A stretch of DNA of 64,000 nucleotides from Entomortierella parvispora. Taxonomy: Eukaryota > Mortierellomycota > Mortierellomycetes > Mortierellales > Mortierellaceae. The position numbers and the translations under genes were made by a program. Below the pieces are notes generated by a model. It made no database searches. It worked only from the letters and a program-made list of their open reading frames with translations, and was not told where the DNA came from. This document shows, in pieces, positions 20,501 through 38,900 of the stretch; position 1 is the stretch's first letter, and the number at the start of each line of letters is the position of its first letter. The DNA lies in assembly GCA_963573315.1 (NCBI GenBank), contig OY752143.1, forward strand, positions 1,674,001 through 1,738,000. The letters run 5' to 3'.

Positions 20501-23500
20501 ACGGCTCCGTCGGCCGTCTCAATCGCTTGATGAATTGTCTTGCCCAAGGTATTCTGGGCGACATGGGCCACCTGCAATATCAACTCTTCCGCGCCTTCAA
20601 CGGTTCCAACCATGTCCTTCACGACCGCACCTGCTACTTCTTGTGCAAGACCCAATGCAGACTTGGCATTCTTTTTTGCGTCGTGGGCGGTGGATTGGAG
20701 CACTGCCTCGCCCTTGGCAACAGCACCCTGAGCGCCTTGAACCGCGGCCTTAACGTTGGATTGGCCTTGATCAATTGCACGACTGATGATAGCCTCCGCC
20801 TCCTCAGCAGCTTGCTGAGCGGCATCATCGACATTACTGGACATTGCCCTCATGTCTCGAACTGCCGCTTTCTTAATTCTGGAAGCAGCTTGGACGGTCG
20901 ACTGCAGATCCTCTTTCGTCTGATCTACGATCTGCTCAGCAATTGCCTTGGCGTCATGGACTACGTGTTTGACAGCGCTATCGACCTTGGATATGGCCCC
21001 TGACGCCTGCTTCACGGTACCGTCAGCCTTTTGGGCTGCAGAATTCCTAGCTTTCGAGATAGCCTGCGAGGCATCATGAGCAACGTGTTTGCTGTCCTCA
21101 GCGGCCTTCCTGACAACATGGTCCGCCTTCTTGAGTGCAGAATTCACGGCCTTCTTGGCTTCTCCTGTTGCCTTTTGGATCTGGGTAGGGGATTTATGGG
21201 ATATCTTCTGAGGGCTGGATGCCACGTGGGTGATCTCTGCGATGTTGTCCATGGCCTTTTCGCTGGTAGTTCCAGCCTGACCAGCCCCCAAGATACCGCC
21301 GGTGTGATGCTGAGTGGAAGACAGGGTTGGTGTTGCTGATCCAGGCTCGGATCCCTCATCCTTTGCATTTACATTTGCCTTTGATTTCTGTCCAAACAAT
21401 GGAGCAGAGCGGGTTGCGGAAATATCCTCGACAGACAATTTGGATTGACTGGCAGACTTTGACGCCGCAACTGGAGCTGGAGCAAGAGTTTTGGAGGTGG
21501 TAGTCGGGTTTGATTTTGCGTTAACAGTGCGGGCCTTGCCGGTATCCGCTGACGCGGGGGAGGAGAACGCACTGTCTGCTGCGATAGTTGAACCTGGTTG
21601 AACTTGGGTCACGCTTCTCTGTCTAAGGCGCGGAGCATTGGCGGCCATTGCTGGCTCTTTTGAGGTTTTGGAAGAAGCATTGGAAGCTCTCGCTGAAGTT
21701 GACGAGGAAGCGGTCGACACCTTGCCTTTTTTAGCTGCCGAAGGTGTAACAGATGCTGACGCGACAACGGAGGGCCGAGCAGTTGTCGACGACGATGAAG
21801 GGGCAAGGGATGAGTTTAGAGCCTGGTTTCTGGCTAGCCCCCAGCCTTCGTCTTGGTCAATACCAGAGCCCTCAACACCTTGGTTTAAGGCTTCATCAAA
21901 GGAATCCTTCAGTTCTTCAGACAGCTCTGATAAAACGAGGTGCGAAGATAAACATAAGTTTAGTCAAAGATAAAACGAACCTCAAATGAGCCAAAAGTGA
22001 GATAAACATATTTACCAGCCCAAGATTGCGGCATATATCCTTTCAAAGTGCTCGTGGCTGCCTCCACAGTGTTGGTTAACATCGCGACAGTCGCCAAGGT
22101 AGCTCCAAGGACTCCACCGGAGATACCGTCCAAATTTTTCCACACAGGACTGTCTTGTGCAAAATCCATCATCTTGGAGGCAAACCCTGACTGCTGAGCC
22201 CTTTGTTCATGATGTCTTCGGGATGACGATGACGATCCTTCAGTCTCACCAAAAGCGCGCGAATGAGAGGAAATGTGGGGTTGATGTCGATGACGATCTG
22301 CCTCCTTGAAGCTGTAGGCGCGAGGAGAACGGGTGCGCATGGTCTGAGACCCCAAAGAGTCCGAGCCAGGTCCTGCAGCGCCAGGCCCAGCTCCCGTACT
22401 CTTATTCTCCTGCTGAAACTGTTGGGTACCAGGAGCAAAAATGTGTTGGTGACTTTCGAGATAGTCCGAGTTGGTCTCGTGAAGCTCTGCCATAGGCTTC
22501 CAGCTCGGGGAATCATCTCCAGAAGTGGACGTATTAGACTTTGTGGCTTTGCTCCTGTCGATGAACGGGCGGTGCTCCTTGTCGAGAGATTCACTGCCGT
22601 CTTTTTCAGCAGCAGCAGCGGCTTCGGTTTCTTCATTCACATATTCTTCGCGGTTGTCCATTCCAATCTCTGTTTGCTCCTGTTGAGCATCCGATTGTCC
22701 AACAATATCTAAACAGCGACAGCATCAGCAAAAACAGAACAAAATGGACAGGTATTCATGTCAGCTACAGGATATCTACCAGATATCCTCATGTTCTAAG
22801 ACCTCTCTGTTACAGAGTTTTGCATGGATACCTTCCATGATTGTAGAGACAATACCTTCACCTAGGAAACACAAGTTGTTAAAAATCGATGATGTGAAAG
22901 CTGAGGCATCCCATCCCCTTCTGTCGATTCTAATTATATTTTCACTGGAAGACGCCGCCTTACCATGCACAACACTTCCGTGACGAGAGCTTTGAGCGGA
23001 TTCATTTGCAAGGGTTTGAGCAGGATGAGACTCAGCCACATCACCACTGGCGCCATGACCTGAACCAGATCCTTCCTTGGCGGTCAATTTGTCCTTGTTC
23101 GCCTCGCTTTGGTTGAGACCAGCTGTATTTGCAAAAACAAGGAAATAGGTGAGGTGAGCAATAAACATTTAACATTCACAAACGCCTCTGATGTCAAGAG
23201 GTAACAGGGCTATTGTTGTAAACAGTTGAGAGAATTGGTTGCATGTCCATGGTAACCATAACTGCTTGTGATGCAAATGTGAGAGAATTAGATCAGTGCT
23301 ATTCTTACCGTTTTCCTGCGCTTCGCTCTTCTTGGAGTTACGGCGGTTCTTTCCTCCTTTTCTAGCACTGGAAAACGTGGAAGAAGAGGTTCCCCCCTGC
23401 TTGGACGAGGAAGAGGATCCTTGACCTTGCTTGCTTCCGTTTCCGCCGACCCGTGCAGGGTCTGTCTTCTGTCCCGAGTAATGGGGACGGTCCTCCTCTG

Positions 23501-24167
23501 AGCTATGACCGGCTCCCATGCACAGGCAGGTAGTCAAGAAGAGCAAAAATAATGGCAATAACAATAACATCAAGAGGATGCGGGGTTCAAGGTTCAAGGT
23601 CTCTGCCCAATGATTCAACCCGAACCGGGTTTGAACTTCATCCACGACTCGATCCACGACCGAGGAAGGGCTGAATTGTTGCCAAAACTCTGGGTGAGTG
23701 AGCGATTGAAGGGTCGAGAGCAGAGAGTTATCACCTTCGCTTCCGGCACTTGAGGAAGAAGAAGAAGACCTTCCTCCAGTGGTGGGCAGGGTCGAAGTGA
23801 CATGACTAGCAACGTGCTGAGTGCGACCCGTTGAGCTTGAGCCTACTCCGCCAGCTGCACTATTTCCGTTTCCAGCAACAGCGCTAATACAACTGGCCGC
23901 TGCGTTCGCAGCAACACTGGACGCGGTCGAGACAACAGCCGCGACCTTGTCTTGCAGCTTTTCTGCATACCCTCCAAAAAAGCCTCCCGCACCACCGTTG
24001 GCGTCGGCACCAGCTCCAGTACCACAAGATCCAAGGCCCTCGTAGTTTTTAACACAAGCCGTTGCAGAGGAGGCTGAGCTGAAGGGGTCGTAGGATGGGC
24101 CATCAAAGAGCCAACCGTACAGAGTGTCGATGGTCTTTTTGGCGTGCACTTTCACTTCGTGCGCCAT
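17518..24167 (-). CDS. Giant membrane-anchored protein with LEA-like amphipathic repeats
   Basis: Five exons, all in frame: 24167-23309, 23122-22964, 22861-22832 (a 30-nt microexon), 22708-22016 and 21926-17518, giving 2,049 residues. The N-terminal part (MAHEVKVHAKKTIDTLYGWL) is followed by Ser/Gly-rich linkers and one strong transmembrane helix near residue 220 (ILLMLLLLPLFLLFLTT). Exon 5 has about 700 residues of Ala/Lys-rich helical repeats with recurring 11-residue character (AKETIGSAVGAAQKAKE and similar). These resemble group 3 LEA, apolipoprotein-like and perilipin-like amphipathic helices that coat membranes or lipid surfaces. The C-terminal third is polar and disordered, with a His run (HHSHHHHHHD). 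I do not recognise a named family. A role in membrane or lipid-droplet coating or desiccation protection is inference. The methionine at 21720 is not a start, since that codon is GTG. Confidence 0.75.
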
Positions 24168-24874
24168 GACAAGGGTTCAAGAGGAAGGAGTAAAAATCAA
24201 TAGGATCAAAAGAGATAACGGTATTGCTGTGTAGAGGCAGGAGAGATGAAGCAGGCAACCGAGTGTATTTACAAAAAAGAGAGTAGAAAGGGAGTGGGGA
24301 GAGAAAGAGGCAAGGTGGAAAAAAGGGAACGACGAGATGACGGTGAAAGACCTGCCTCTGCTGCATGACCCGAACACCGCGACGTCCAATCGACAAGCGA
24401 CAAGACGACAAAATTTGCTGGAGGCATGTTTCCTGTCTCAGCTGGCATGATGGATGAATAATGATGATGGGTCGAGAAACGCGCCTCTCTTTGCAAGAGT
24501 TCAGCGAACCTGCCTATCAAGGGGATCCCGCTCATGCACGCATGCATGCTGCATGCCTGTAGGAGCTAGCCCTCTCGTCCTCAACCACTGGTCGTTGTCG
24601 CGGCAAAGTCGTGCGCACAGGCCACTTAAGTGACTGCCTTTCTCTGCGAGCAGTCCCTTTGTTTACCTTTTTTTCTTTTTTTTTGCACTCAGTCGAACTG
24701 GTCCCTGAGCACACGCACATGCACTTTGAACCATCAGTGGCCTACTTTCTTTCCAGTCATCTCTGTTTCGTCCTACCTTCTATATAGTCGAGTCCTAGTC
24801 CTCCTCCCTTCATTTCATCCTTTGGGTTGCCCTTCCTTCATCAATACATTCATCCCTCGGGACAACACTGACCC
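24168..24874. promoter_or_regulatory. Divergent promoter region between the LEA-like gene and RIX7
   Basis: No gene is seen. A GCATGC-rich cluster lies at about 24536-24558. Pyrimidine-rich DNA precedes the RIX7 start (24760-24870), a common feature of upstream regions in this window. Confidence 0.5.
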
Positions 24875-28080
<3,206 letters not shown>

Positions 28081-28126
28081 ATAATATCTCCTTTTCCACT
28101 GTCAAACATTGTATAAAAAGTTGCAT

Positions 28127-29423
28127 CTAAATTTCTTGAGAGGATTCGCTGAAAGAGTGGGAATGGATGGACTCTGCCAAAGCCGAAGGATTAGGTGCCT
28201 TGGCTACTGCCACAACGGATTCGACTCTGACTTGACCACACTGCCGCCTTTCCATTGCTGCTAAAAGTTCCTCGATTCGTTTTGCCGTTGTTTGTCCAAT
28301 AGCCGCCCATTGAATCCGTGCCTTGGGCGATCCTGGGTCGGTTGTGGTCTTGTCTGATGTTGACTGTATTAAGTAATCGTTCAACACAGGCATGGTTAAC
28401 TCAACGCCTCTGGGACTGAACCCTACTAGCCAAATCAGATGCCTAAGATGTCTGTCTTCATCCCTGTCGTCTGCGTATACTATTTGGTCCCCTTTTACAA
28501 TTACTTCTGCGGCTTTTGTTGCAGTATCTCCCGAGTCTGACTTTGCTTTCTGGTTTAACCACAGTGACAGTTCTTCCTTAAATCCTGACCTTGGTCCGGT
28601 TTCGTAAACAACAATTTCCTGGAAGGGTCGACCATGGGCCTTCAATTTATCGGCCAAAGTCTTCATCCGAGTTTCTCCTGTCAAAAACCAGAGGTCCGGT
28701 GGTGAGTCTTTCTTGTTTGGGCTTTGTGGCCATTCGAAGGTAAGCAAAAAGTCAACGAGCTGTTCGGCATTGTTAAAGGACGGATTGGTCAGTGGTGTAT
28801 GTTCAGCTTGTCCTGTTGAATCGCTACCATCGACAATGGGTGAGGTTGCGGCCGGATTATTGATGTTTTTGAATCCTGCTTTCTGTACGCTTGCAAGGGT
28901 TGCTCCTGTCAGGGTATAGATGGGTATCCGGAGCCATGCCTCGCGGGTTGCTACAGTTTGTTACCAATGTGAGTTTGGAAACAAAGAAGAAGAAAAGGAA
29001 ATGATCCGTCAGGTATTTATCCCAGTCCCGACAAGCGTAATTACATGAGTTGCTGGCCATTCAGAAGCGTCGCTTACCAAGGTCAAGTTGACGTTCAAGC
29101 GCCTGAACGAAGGATCGGACGGCATTTTGAGACGTGACAGCGAAGGCCCAGACACATGCCATGGAGGACTCGTCTTTCCTTGCACAGTCGACGTCAAGAG
29201 GCGGAGGTCCCGTTGCAATCGATTCTGAGAGTAGAGAGGGCTCCTTGGGTAAGATGGTGAGCGGTGCCACATAGGTCAGACCAAGGTCGACAGTGTCATC
29301 CTTGCCAAAGGCGCTTTGGAGCGCGGCCTCGTACTTGTCCTCCTGTTGCCCTTGGCCGGCTGCAGTGGGAGTAGACGATGGTTCCTTAAGCATGAGGATG
29401 GAGCATTGAGTCCTGATCTGCAT
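28127..29423 (-). CDS. HEM4: Uroporphyrinogen-III synthase
   Basis: Two exons, 29423-29078 and 28950-28127 (389 residues). The N-terminus (CSILMLKEPSS, then KYEAALQSAFGK) and the conserved TSQNAVRSF segment begin the first HemD lobe. The second lobe has LWFLTGETRMKTLADKL, VVYETGP, WLVGFSPRGV and the C-terminal IQWAAIGQTTAKRIEE. The enzyme closes and isomerises hydroxymethylbilane to uroporphyrinogen III, the fourth step of heme synthesis, in the cytosol. At 389 residues it is longer than yeast Hem4 (about 275) because of inserted loops. It shares a 192-bp divergent promoter with the ECD gene. Confidence 0.9.
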
Positions 29424-29615
29424 CCTGTCCCTTGAGAGATGTGTCTGCGAGTCGGAATGAGGAGAAGAAAGAGAAGAGAAGGAGGGGGGCGAAGCAGTCA
29501 GAAGTCCGAGGAAAAAGGAGCCTTAAAAAGGTGACAAAGAGAGAAAAAAGTTGCCAAAGCAGATCTCTTGTTCATTACCCATTCCTTCTTTCTTTCATTC
29601 ACCGTCTTTTCTCTA
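29424..29615. promoter_or_regulatory. 192-bp bidirectional promoter (HEM4 / ECD)
   Basis: The two start codons are 192 bp apart on opposite strands. The DNA is purine-rich on the HEM4 side and pyrimidine-rich before the ECD start. No TATA box is obvious. Confidence 0.6.
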
Positions 29616-32625
<3,010 letters not shown>

Positions 32626-32703
32626 TTTGTACAATACAGCAAATATATATATTACTTTTTTTTATCATCACAATCATACACATCTATGGGGGTGTATCCC
32701 TTT

Positions 32704-33983
32704 TTATCCGCGGATCATGACCCTCTTTGGCTTGTTGGCCTTTTTCTGCTGTCGTTTTGATTGTGGTGAGGGCTGCGCTGCGCTGGAGGAAGGAGCACCA
32801 GCGATCTGCTGCTGTTGTGATGACGATCCCTCATCTTCGTCATTGCCGCCCAAAAATCCAGCCAGAGGATCCGAGCCGGCCATACCTGGCATGACAATTG
32901 AGAGGGGTGTCAAGGGCGAGAGTGGCGAGAATTCTGAGCGTTCAGTTCCATTAGCCTCCTCCTTTGCGTGAATCTTGTTGATAGAAGCGGCCAAGCGAAT
33001 CAAGAGATCGCGCTCTAAAAACGGCCGAGAAATGAAAAGAGAATTTTTTTTTTGATCAGCCTACCGCCTCAGATATCCGACTTGCACATTCGCTTTCTAA
33101 AATGTCGCGATTACATACTCGAATGGATGGAAGCGTGGCAGAAACGGCCATTCTCCTTGAACAAAACTCTGACGCGCCCACGGTTAGCCCAGTCTCTGGG
33201 ATGTGTCTTGCCGGGCTATTTGTTTGAGGTAGAAACAAAGAGATTGCCTAATGTCAATTTCTCTGGTTTCAGGAGTACCATCTGTCTCTCAGAACATGAT
33301 AGTCAAGAGTTGTAGCTTTGAATTCCCATGCGGTGTTGTCCATACCTCGAATGCTTGTGATAACCGCAGTTCCTTCAACGCCTCGACAATATCCTTTGCC
33401 CATGGCTGCTTCACACAAGCCAGATTTTTTGGGATCCTGCGTCCTTCTGCGACTGTCTTTGTTCCATCGATGTAACAAGGGTACAAGCACATCCAACTAT
33501 TCGAAAATGATAATGTTCAATGTCTCCCATCAGAAAGAAAAGTCCGCTGAGACTGGGGCTTGCAAACGCGCTTCTTCTGCAGATAGAAATAGGGCCTTTA
33601 AAGACCTGAATAGGCTCCTAAAGTATGCCCAGCTGACATAAGATAGCTTTTACTCACCTCTTGAACTGATCCGCCTCTTCCATGGGAATATATCGGACTC
33701 CGTTCTCACCCACGTTGCCTTTGCCGCCAATCGCTCCATGGTCCATAAGTCCACGAATCTGTGCCAGCTGTTCGGGGGTCAATGGCGAGGATGCGGCATT
33801 GGCTGCGGTGTTGGCTGCGACAGCGTCATCAGATGGGAGGGGAAAGTCCATGTTGTCGAGGTCAAACTCATCGTCATTGTCGTTCTGAATCTGGTTGTCG
33901 TTCTCCTCGTCCGAGTCTGGCAAGAAGAACGAGTCCTTGTTGCTCTTGCGGAGCATATTCAAGCTGGATGACTTTTTGGACAT
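32704..33983 (-). CDS. SEC65: Signal recognition particle subunit SRP19/SEC65
   Basis: Four exons: 33983-33658, 33496-33346, 33215-33119 and 33014-32704 (294 residues). The SRP19 core is spread over exons 2-4: CLYPCYIDGTKTVAEGRRIP, then KTHPRDWANRGRVRVLFKEN, then KRDLLIRLAASINKI. The Tyr-Ile-Asp and Arg-Arg-Ile-Pro motifs contact SRP RNA helices 6 and 8 in known structures. SRP19 organises the SRP RNA so that SRP54 can bind, for co-translational targeting to the ER. The N-terminal exon encodes an acidic extension with a PLTPEQLAQIRGLMDHG helix, and the C-terminus ends in a Lys-rich tail (KRQQKKANKPKRVMIRG), as in SEC65. The gene converges on ECD with 78 bp between stops. Confidence 0.92.
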
Positions 33984-34306
33984 TGTTGCTGCGTTCCCCT
34001 TGGTGGCGGGCGAAAGGATGAAAAAGGAAGAAAGGGGGATGTTCCTGAGATGGATGGAGTTTCGTTCTGTATGATAGTGCAAAGCTATAGATGAGTGGGG
34101 AAGGCGAGGCTGGTTGCAGCACGTGCGATCATGATCTGATTCCGTGATGACTCTGAGTTGATATAATTTAATTTTTCCGTTAATTTTATTCAAGCTATTT
34201 AATACTAATAGTAAAAAAAAAAAACTCGGATCCTTTTTAGTTGGAAGTCTCGGGCTCGGTAGACCAAGGGTAGGCGTACTATGAAAGTCATTCGTCATAA
34301 AAGTCA

Positions 34307-34534
34307 TTAGAGTATATTCACTGGCGCGTTTCTGAAGTGCGCAGATAACTCATTGATAGACACTCGAAAATGGATGATTACAGGGCAAAAACGAGGATCA
34401 ACCTGGACCGAGCAGCGGATCTTATAGTCAGACTCATCGTCACGAGCCTGAAGAGGAGCAGCATTGGCAGAAGCCATGCAGAGAGCCGCAACAGCCACGA
34501 TGGCAAGGATAACGTAGGTGGTGGTGCGAGACAT
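34307..34534 (-). CDS. Small secreted peptide (75 residues)
   Basis: The start at 34534 gives a textbook signal peptide (MSRTTTYVILAIVAVAALCM, then ASANA) and a likely cleavage before APLQARDD. The mature part is about 50 residues with two cysteines. A TATAAATA-type box sits about 70 bp upstream, which supports this start over the upstream in-frame codon at 34633. The gene may continue through an intron, because the C-terminal half (VIIHFRVSINELSAHF) looks less constrained. I do not recognise a family. It could be a small effector-like or wall-associated peptide, but that is inference. Confidence 0.5.
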   Translation of the reverse strand: MSRTTTYVILAIVAVAALCMASANAAPLQARDDESDYKIRCSVQVDPRFCPVIIHFRVSINELSAHFRNAPVNIL

Positions 34535-34600
34535 GGTTGAAATGGAGGTAAGAGAGGCTAGAAAGTGATGGGTGTGGAGTGAGAACTCGAAAACGACGCA

Positions 34601-34610
34601 ATATTTATAG
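34601..34610 (-). promoter_or_regulatory. TATA box of the small secreted peptide gene
   Basis: On the minus strand the sequence reads CTATAAATAT, about 70 bp before the proposed ATG. This is the clearest TATA element in the window. Confidence 0.6.
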
Positions 34611-35915
34611 TGAATAGGCACCGCTTTCAACAAATGGTTCAGTAAAGAGCACTATTCTTTTCGTTTCCGTCACTCATGATAGAGTCATTGGTAAACAACC
34701 AGCAGAACCAATCATGGAATTCGTTTTTGCCCGGACTCAATGTGTCAAGGTGTTGGTTGCCATTTGCCAGTTGGATGTTTGTGTTATCCAGAACAATCCC
34801 ATGTTCAACCTCTTGAGCCATTCATGCAACTTTATAGGAACCGAGAGAGTTTGCTCGCTTGCCGAATATGATCATCAAGAGTCAAGAAAATTTGAGGTCC
34901 TGAAAAGCAGGATAACATTGAAATAATCTTCAATCGTGTGTACAACTGTGGTCCAAAAACGGTACAGCATCGAGGTCGGCCGACAACTAAACGACATGTA
35001 TGTTCAATCTCTTCCCTGCGCCAACGGACTGAGGCCACTTCTTCCCAGGAACACAAGATTCGACTTGAAAGGCTCAAGGAATTACGCAATTGGACTTGCC
35101 GACGATAGCATTTCTTGACTCTATGAGAGACTATTCTGACTCGGAACAGGGTAGCGAACGGATGAACTCCGAGTGCTCTCCTGTCTCGTGCAACGCGCAC
35201 TGTGCAGAGCACTTTAGAGAATATACTTTCATCCTCACTCAGGGCTGTCGACCTTCACAGGGCGAGTATGTCGTGACTGTTGCACACAAAGATGACTCTG
35301 CTGCCCATCTCTCCTTCGCAACATCGGCGTGAGGTGCTCTCGCAGTCGTAAACACCATGTGGTGCAGACAAAGACATTCTAATATAGTAAAAGTGAAGGG
35401 CGTAAAGAAGGCCCGCAGAGAGGGATCGCATCACGGAGAAGTCCACTGCTCTGTTCTAGGTTTGTGCTACCAGGCAAGGCAGCAGAAGAGATGTAGGCTC
35501 ACCGCCTATTGTTTCGATGGCATCCGTGCCCTGTTGTCAATTGTTCTAGCCAAGATGATAGACAGAAGAGCACCTGACTCCCCCCCCCCCCCCCCCCCCT
35601 TCCAATGTCGCGTTCCTGCTTCTATTCCTCTTCTCTTATGATCTTACTCCTCTATTTTTGTATTGATATCGCCACCTTTCGTCTTTGCCCTCCACCCTTC
35701 CCTTGCCTTCCCGTCTTTGACCTGATCGCTCATCTGAACAAAGGATAACTGTAGTAAACTGTAGAGTCGGTTCGCGATGCCTTCCTTTCTTTTCCTCTTT
35801 TTCAACCTCTCCACTTTGCTTTTTGGACTTCGAACCCGTCCCAGTCTTGTATCTCCAGCAGACCCTTACTACAGCACGTTCTTGCATTTTGCCTTTCTCA
35901 CAAGTCATTACGGCA
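34611..35915. other. Intergenic region with a poly-C tract
   Basis: No gene is seen. A run of about 19 cytosines lies at 35581-35599. Pyrimidine-rich DNA then leads to the receptor gene start. The open frames here are short, overlap one another on both strands and show no family features. Confidence 0.6.
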
Positions 35916-38900
35916 ATGACGCTCCTTTCTGCACCTCCGACATCTCCTTTTCTTGTTGTTTCTATCCTTGTTTTGTCAGCAGCCTCCTTTCCACTCGTCG
36001 TTGCCATTTGGACTATCCAGGCGCGGGATGGTCGTCGTCACTACGCACTCTCGTTCATGGTCTTTTGGCTACTTGTGGTTGCTCTTCTCGGCATCTTGGA
36101 GCAGACTCTTCTACAGTCCAGCACATTCCCCTTCCCTCTCTTCAACTTCCCCAACCCGCAACCAAGTGCAAGTGCCAACATGACTACTTCCACCAAATCA
36201 CCAATCCTGGAGTTTGCGTCCAACATCCCCCTCGCAACGAGCGATTCCCTATCAGGATGGACAGCCATGGCTCTTGTTCAGAGCTGGCACGGACACCGAC
36301 CCGACTCTGACCCTCCAATACAAAACCCGCCAGTGATGCAGCTTTGTATATTCTTAGCCCACATTTCTGAAATCCAATGGATCGGCATCTGTATTTCGCT
36401 CGCAAAATGGACCTGGTACCTCCACCGATGTTTGTCCCGAAAACTCAGTATTGTGGATCTTCGACGACAAGTCGCAGGTGAAATTGCTGGGGACGTAAAA
36501 GGTACAGCAGACCTTACCAGCACCGAAGATAAAGATGGGCAATCGACCTCGGCTACTGCGACTATAGCAGATGGAGAATCCTCTGGTACTCGGAATGTCA
36601 GCACTCGATTTAACGCGGCTGCAGCTCAAGCAACAGCAGCCAGATTTCAGGTCCATAGGCCAATTCGAAGTCTTGATGATCTTCGAGAGCGCTTACCAGT
36701 AGTTACGATGGCGCGGCTGCTGTTAGTGGTACTCTTGGTGCGGGATGCCATAGCGGATTGTGTTTGCTGCTGCTGCTGCTGTAGGAGAAGAAAACGGGAA
36801 ACCAGTCGAGCTTTCAGTGACCATGGTCATTCTATTGGGAACAACCATGATTCTAACGAAGCTTGGATGCAGTGGTCGACGATCTGCGACGAGGAAATTG
36901 CAAGGACAGCCAAGGGGACTAAAGGAAGGGGAAAGAAACAACATTTTGCCAATGGACCTACAACTCTTCTACCTCCGTTGCATGGGAAGCAAGACAGACA
37001 TCTTGCCGGGTCTGGTATTTCGACTGTCAGCTCAATTCCAGTGATTCCAACCACGGGTAATGGCCAAGCCTCGAACAATGTCGCCTCGGATCATCTGACA
37101 TCTTCTCTCGCCGCCAAGACTCGGATTCTGAATGGAGATTTTGATGTAAATCTTGACGTAAGATTCGGGTACGATATATCAGGTCGTCATATCCGGTACG
37201 AGAATGACTCTTGGCTCCACAAACTCAAGATCTTGCTATCCTCAAATGTTGGACTTTTGGTTGATCTGGCTGTCTGCATCGGTGTCCCGATTGCTTTGTT
37301 CCTATTGCGATTCTTGATCAAGGCCAATGGCCGCTCCTATGATGTCTATTCAGAAAGAGGAGGATGTCGTATTTCAAGAAGCTCCGGGCGCGCTGACTGG
37401 ACTATCACACTTGTGATGGCGGGCATTACGTCCGCAGCAGCCCTTATAAGTGCTGTACTTTCAGGTAATAGACCAACCAGACTGCAAGCTACCCCTTGGA
37501 ATTTTCGCTATTACTGCGGGGGTCTCAAAGCTTACCATTGCCTTCATCCTCGTCGTTATTAGCCCTTTCACTGTACAAATTCAGAAAACAAAGTGGGGCG
37601 TTCAATACCAATGTGGAAACATTAACCCCGTCGGCAAAGGTTCTTAGACTTTACAAGGCCACAAGAGTGGTCCACCATCTCTTGATTCTATGCTTCATAC
37701 TGAATGCCCTGTTTGCTGTGGCTCGAGTTATTCAATTTGGACTATTGGACTTCAATCCCGCTGTAATATACCTCAACCGAGATTTAGATCAGCAAAGCGA
37801 GCAAGATCAAATCGCTCGTGGGCCAAGATCGCCTTTACCTTTGTTTCGAGTAGCGGATCACGACCGAGATGTGGTTTGCAGCATCACTTCCTCCATGGCC
37901 ATGGTGACACTCTTTGTGGTTCTCGGCTGGACTCGATTTGAAAGATGGTTTCAGGATTTCTTTTGCTGTTGCCTGAAATCTCGTCTTCGACAGGACGAGA
38001 AAGGCAGCCTCGCTGAAGGACAGAACAAGATGGAGGGTGTTTGCGTGTTGGAGCCGCTGCCGCCTTCGCAGCCGCCATCACATCCTCAGGGAACTGCAAA
38101 AAAGGAAAATTTTGCGCACCCTGCATTTGAAGCGGTCTGGAGCGTTGATGAAGTTCTTACTCAGCGGGTGGCAAACCGCAAACATCTCTTGCGTTTCTTT
38201 GGCCCAGGATCAAAGGACCCTCCTCTCTCGAACGCCGCTTCAGAGTTGGAGCAAGGACGCAGTACGGCGGATGGATTGATCGAACGCGATGATTTTCATG
38301 AACTCCATACGATTGAGGTGTTGGATAGTCCTCAGCTTTCTAATTCCGGTGAAAAGGATGCCTGCAGGTAATATAAAACATCAAGTTCTATGCTTCTTTG
38401 TTTTATTTTTGCTTTCTTCTGCGGCGCTTACTCATCTCCAACCATATCCTCACTTGCTTTAGTATTTTGGATAATGACCGTCCTAGTCAAGACATTTTTG
38501 GCTCGGGGAAAGTCCTTCTTCCAGTTCCGACCCCTGAAGCGGGGCCCGAAACTATCAACAGAAGAGTGTACCACTCGCTCAATGTAAAGCCAATCAAGTC
38601 ACCGTCAGGTCGTGTTCGCTATGATCCATCTTGGTTGCCCTCCCCACCAGTCCACGGCCGACCACGCTCTCCGAGAATGATGGTTGGTGGAAAACTCGGG
38701 GGATTTGGTCCGAACTCCAACAGAGGCTTGCATAAGGATAATATGCCCATGGTACCTATCACCACCACGTCTCCTCCACAGACCACAGAATATTCCCTTG
38801 AGGAAGGTACCGCAGCTATTCGAACAGAGATATTCATGTCTCCATTACCACCAGCGAAGACTATGCAGAGTAGCAGAATAGTGGAAGTCGGAACGGGTTA

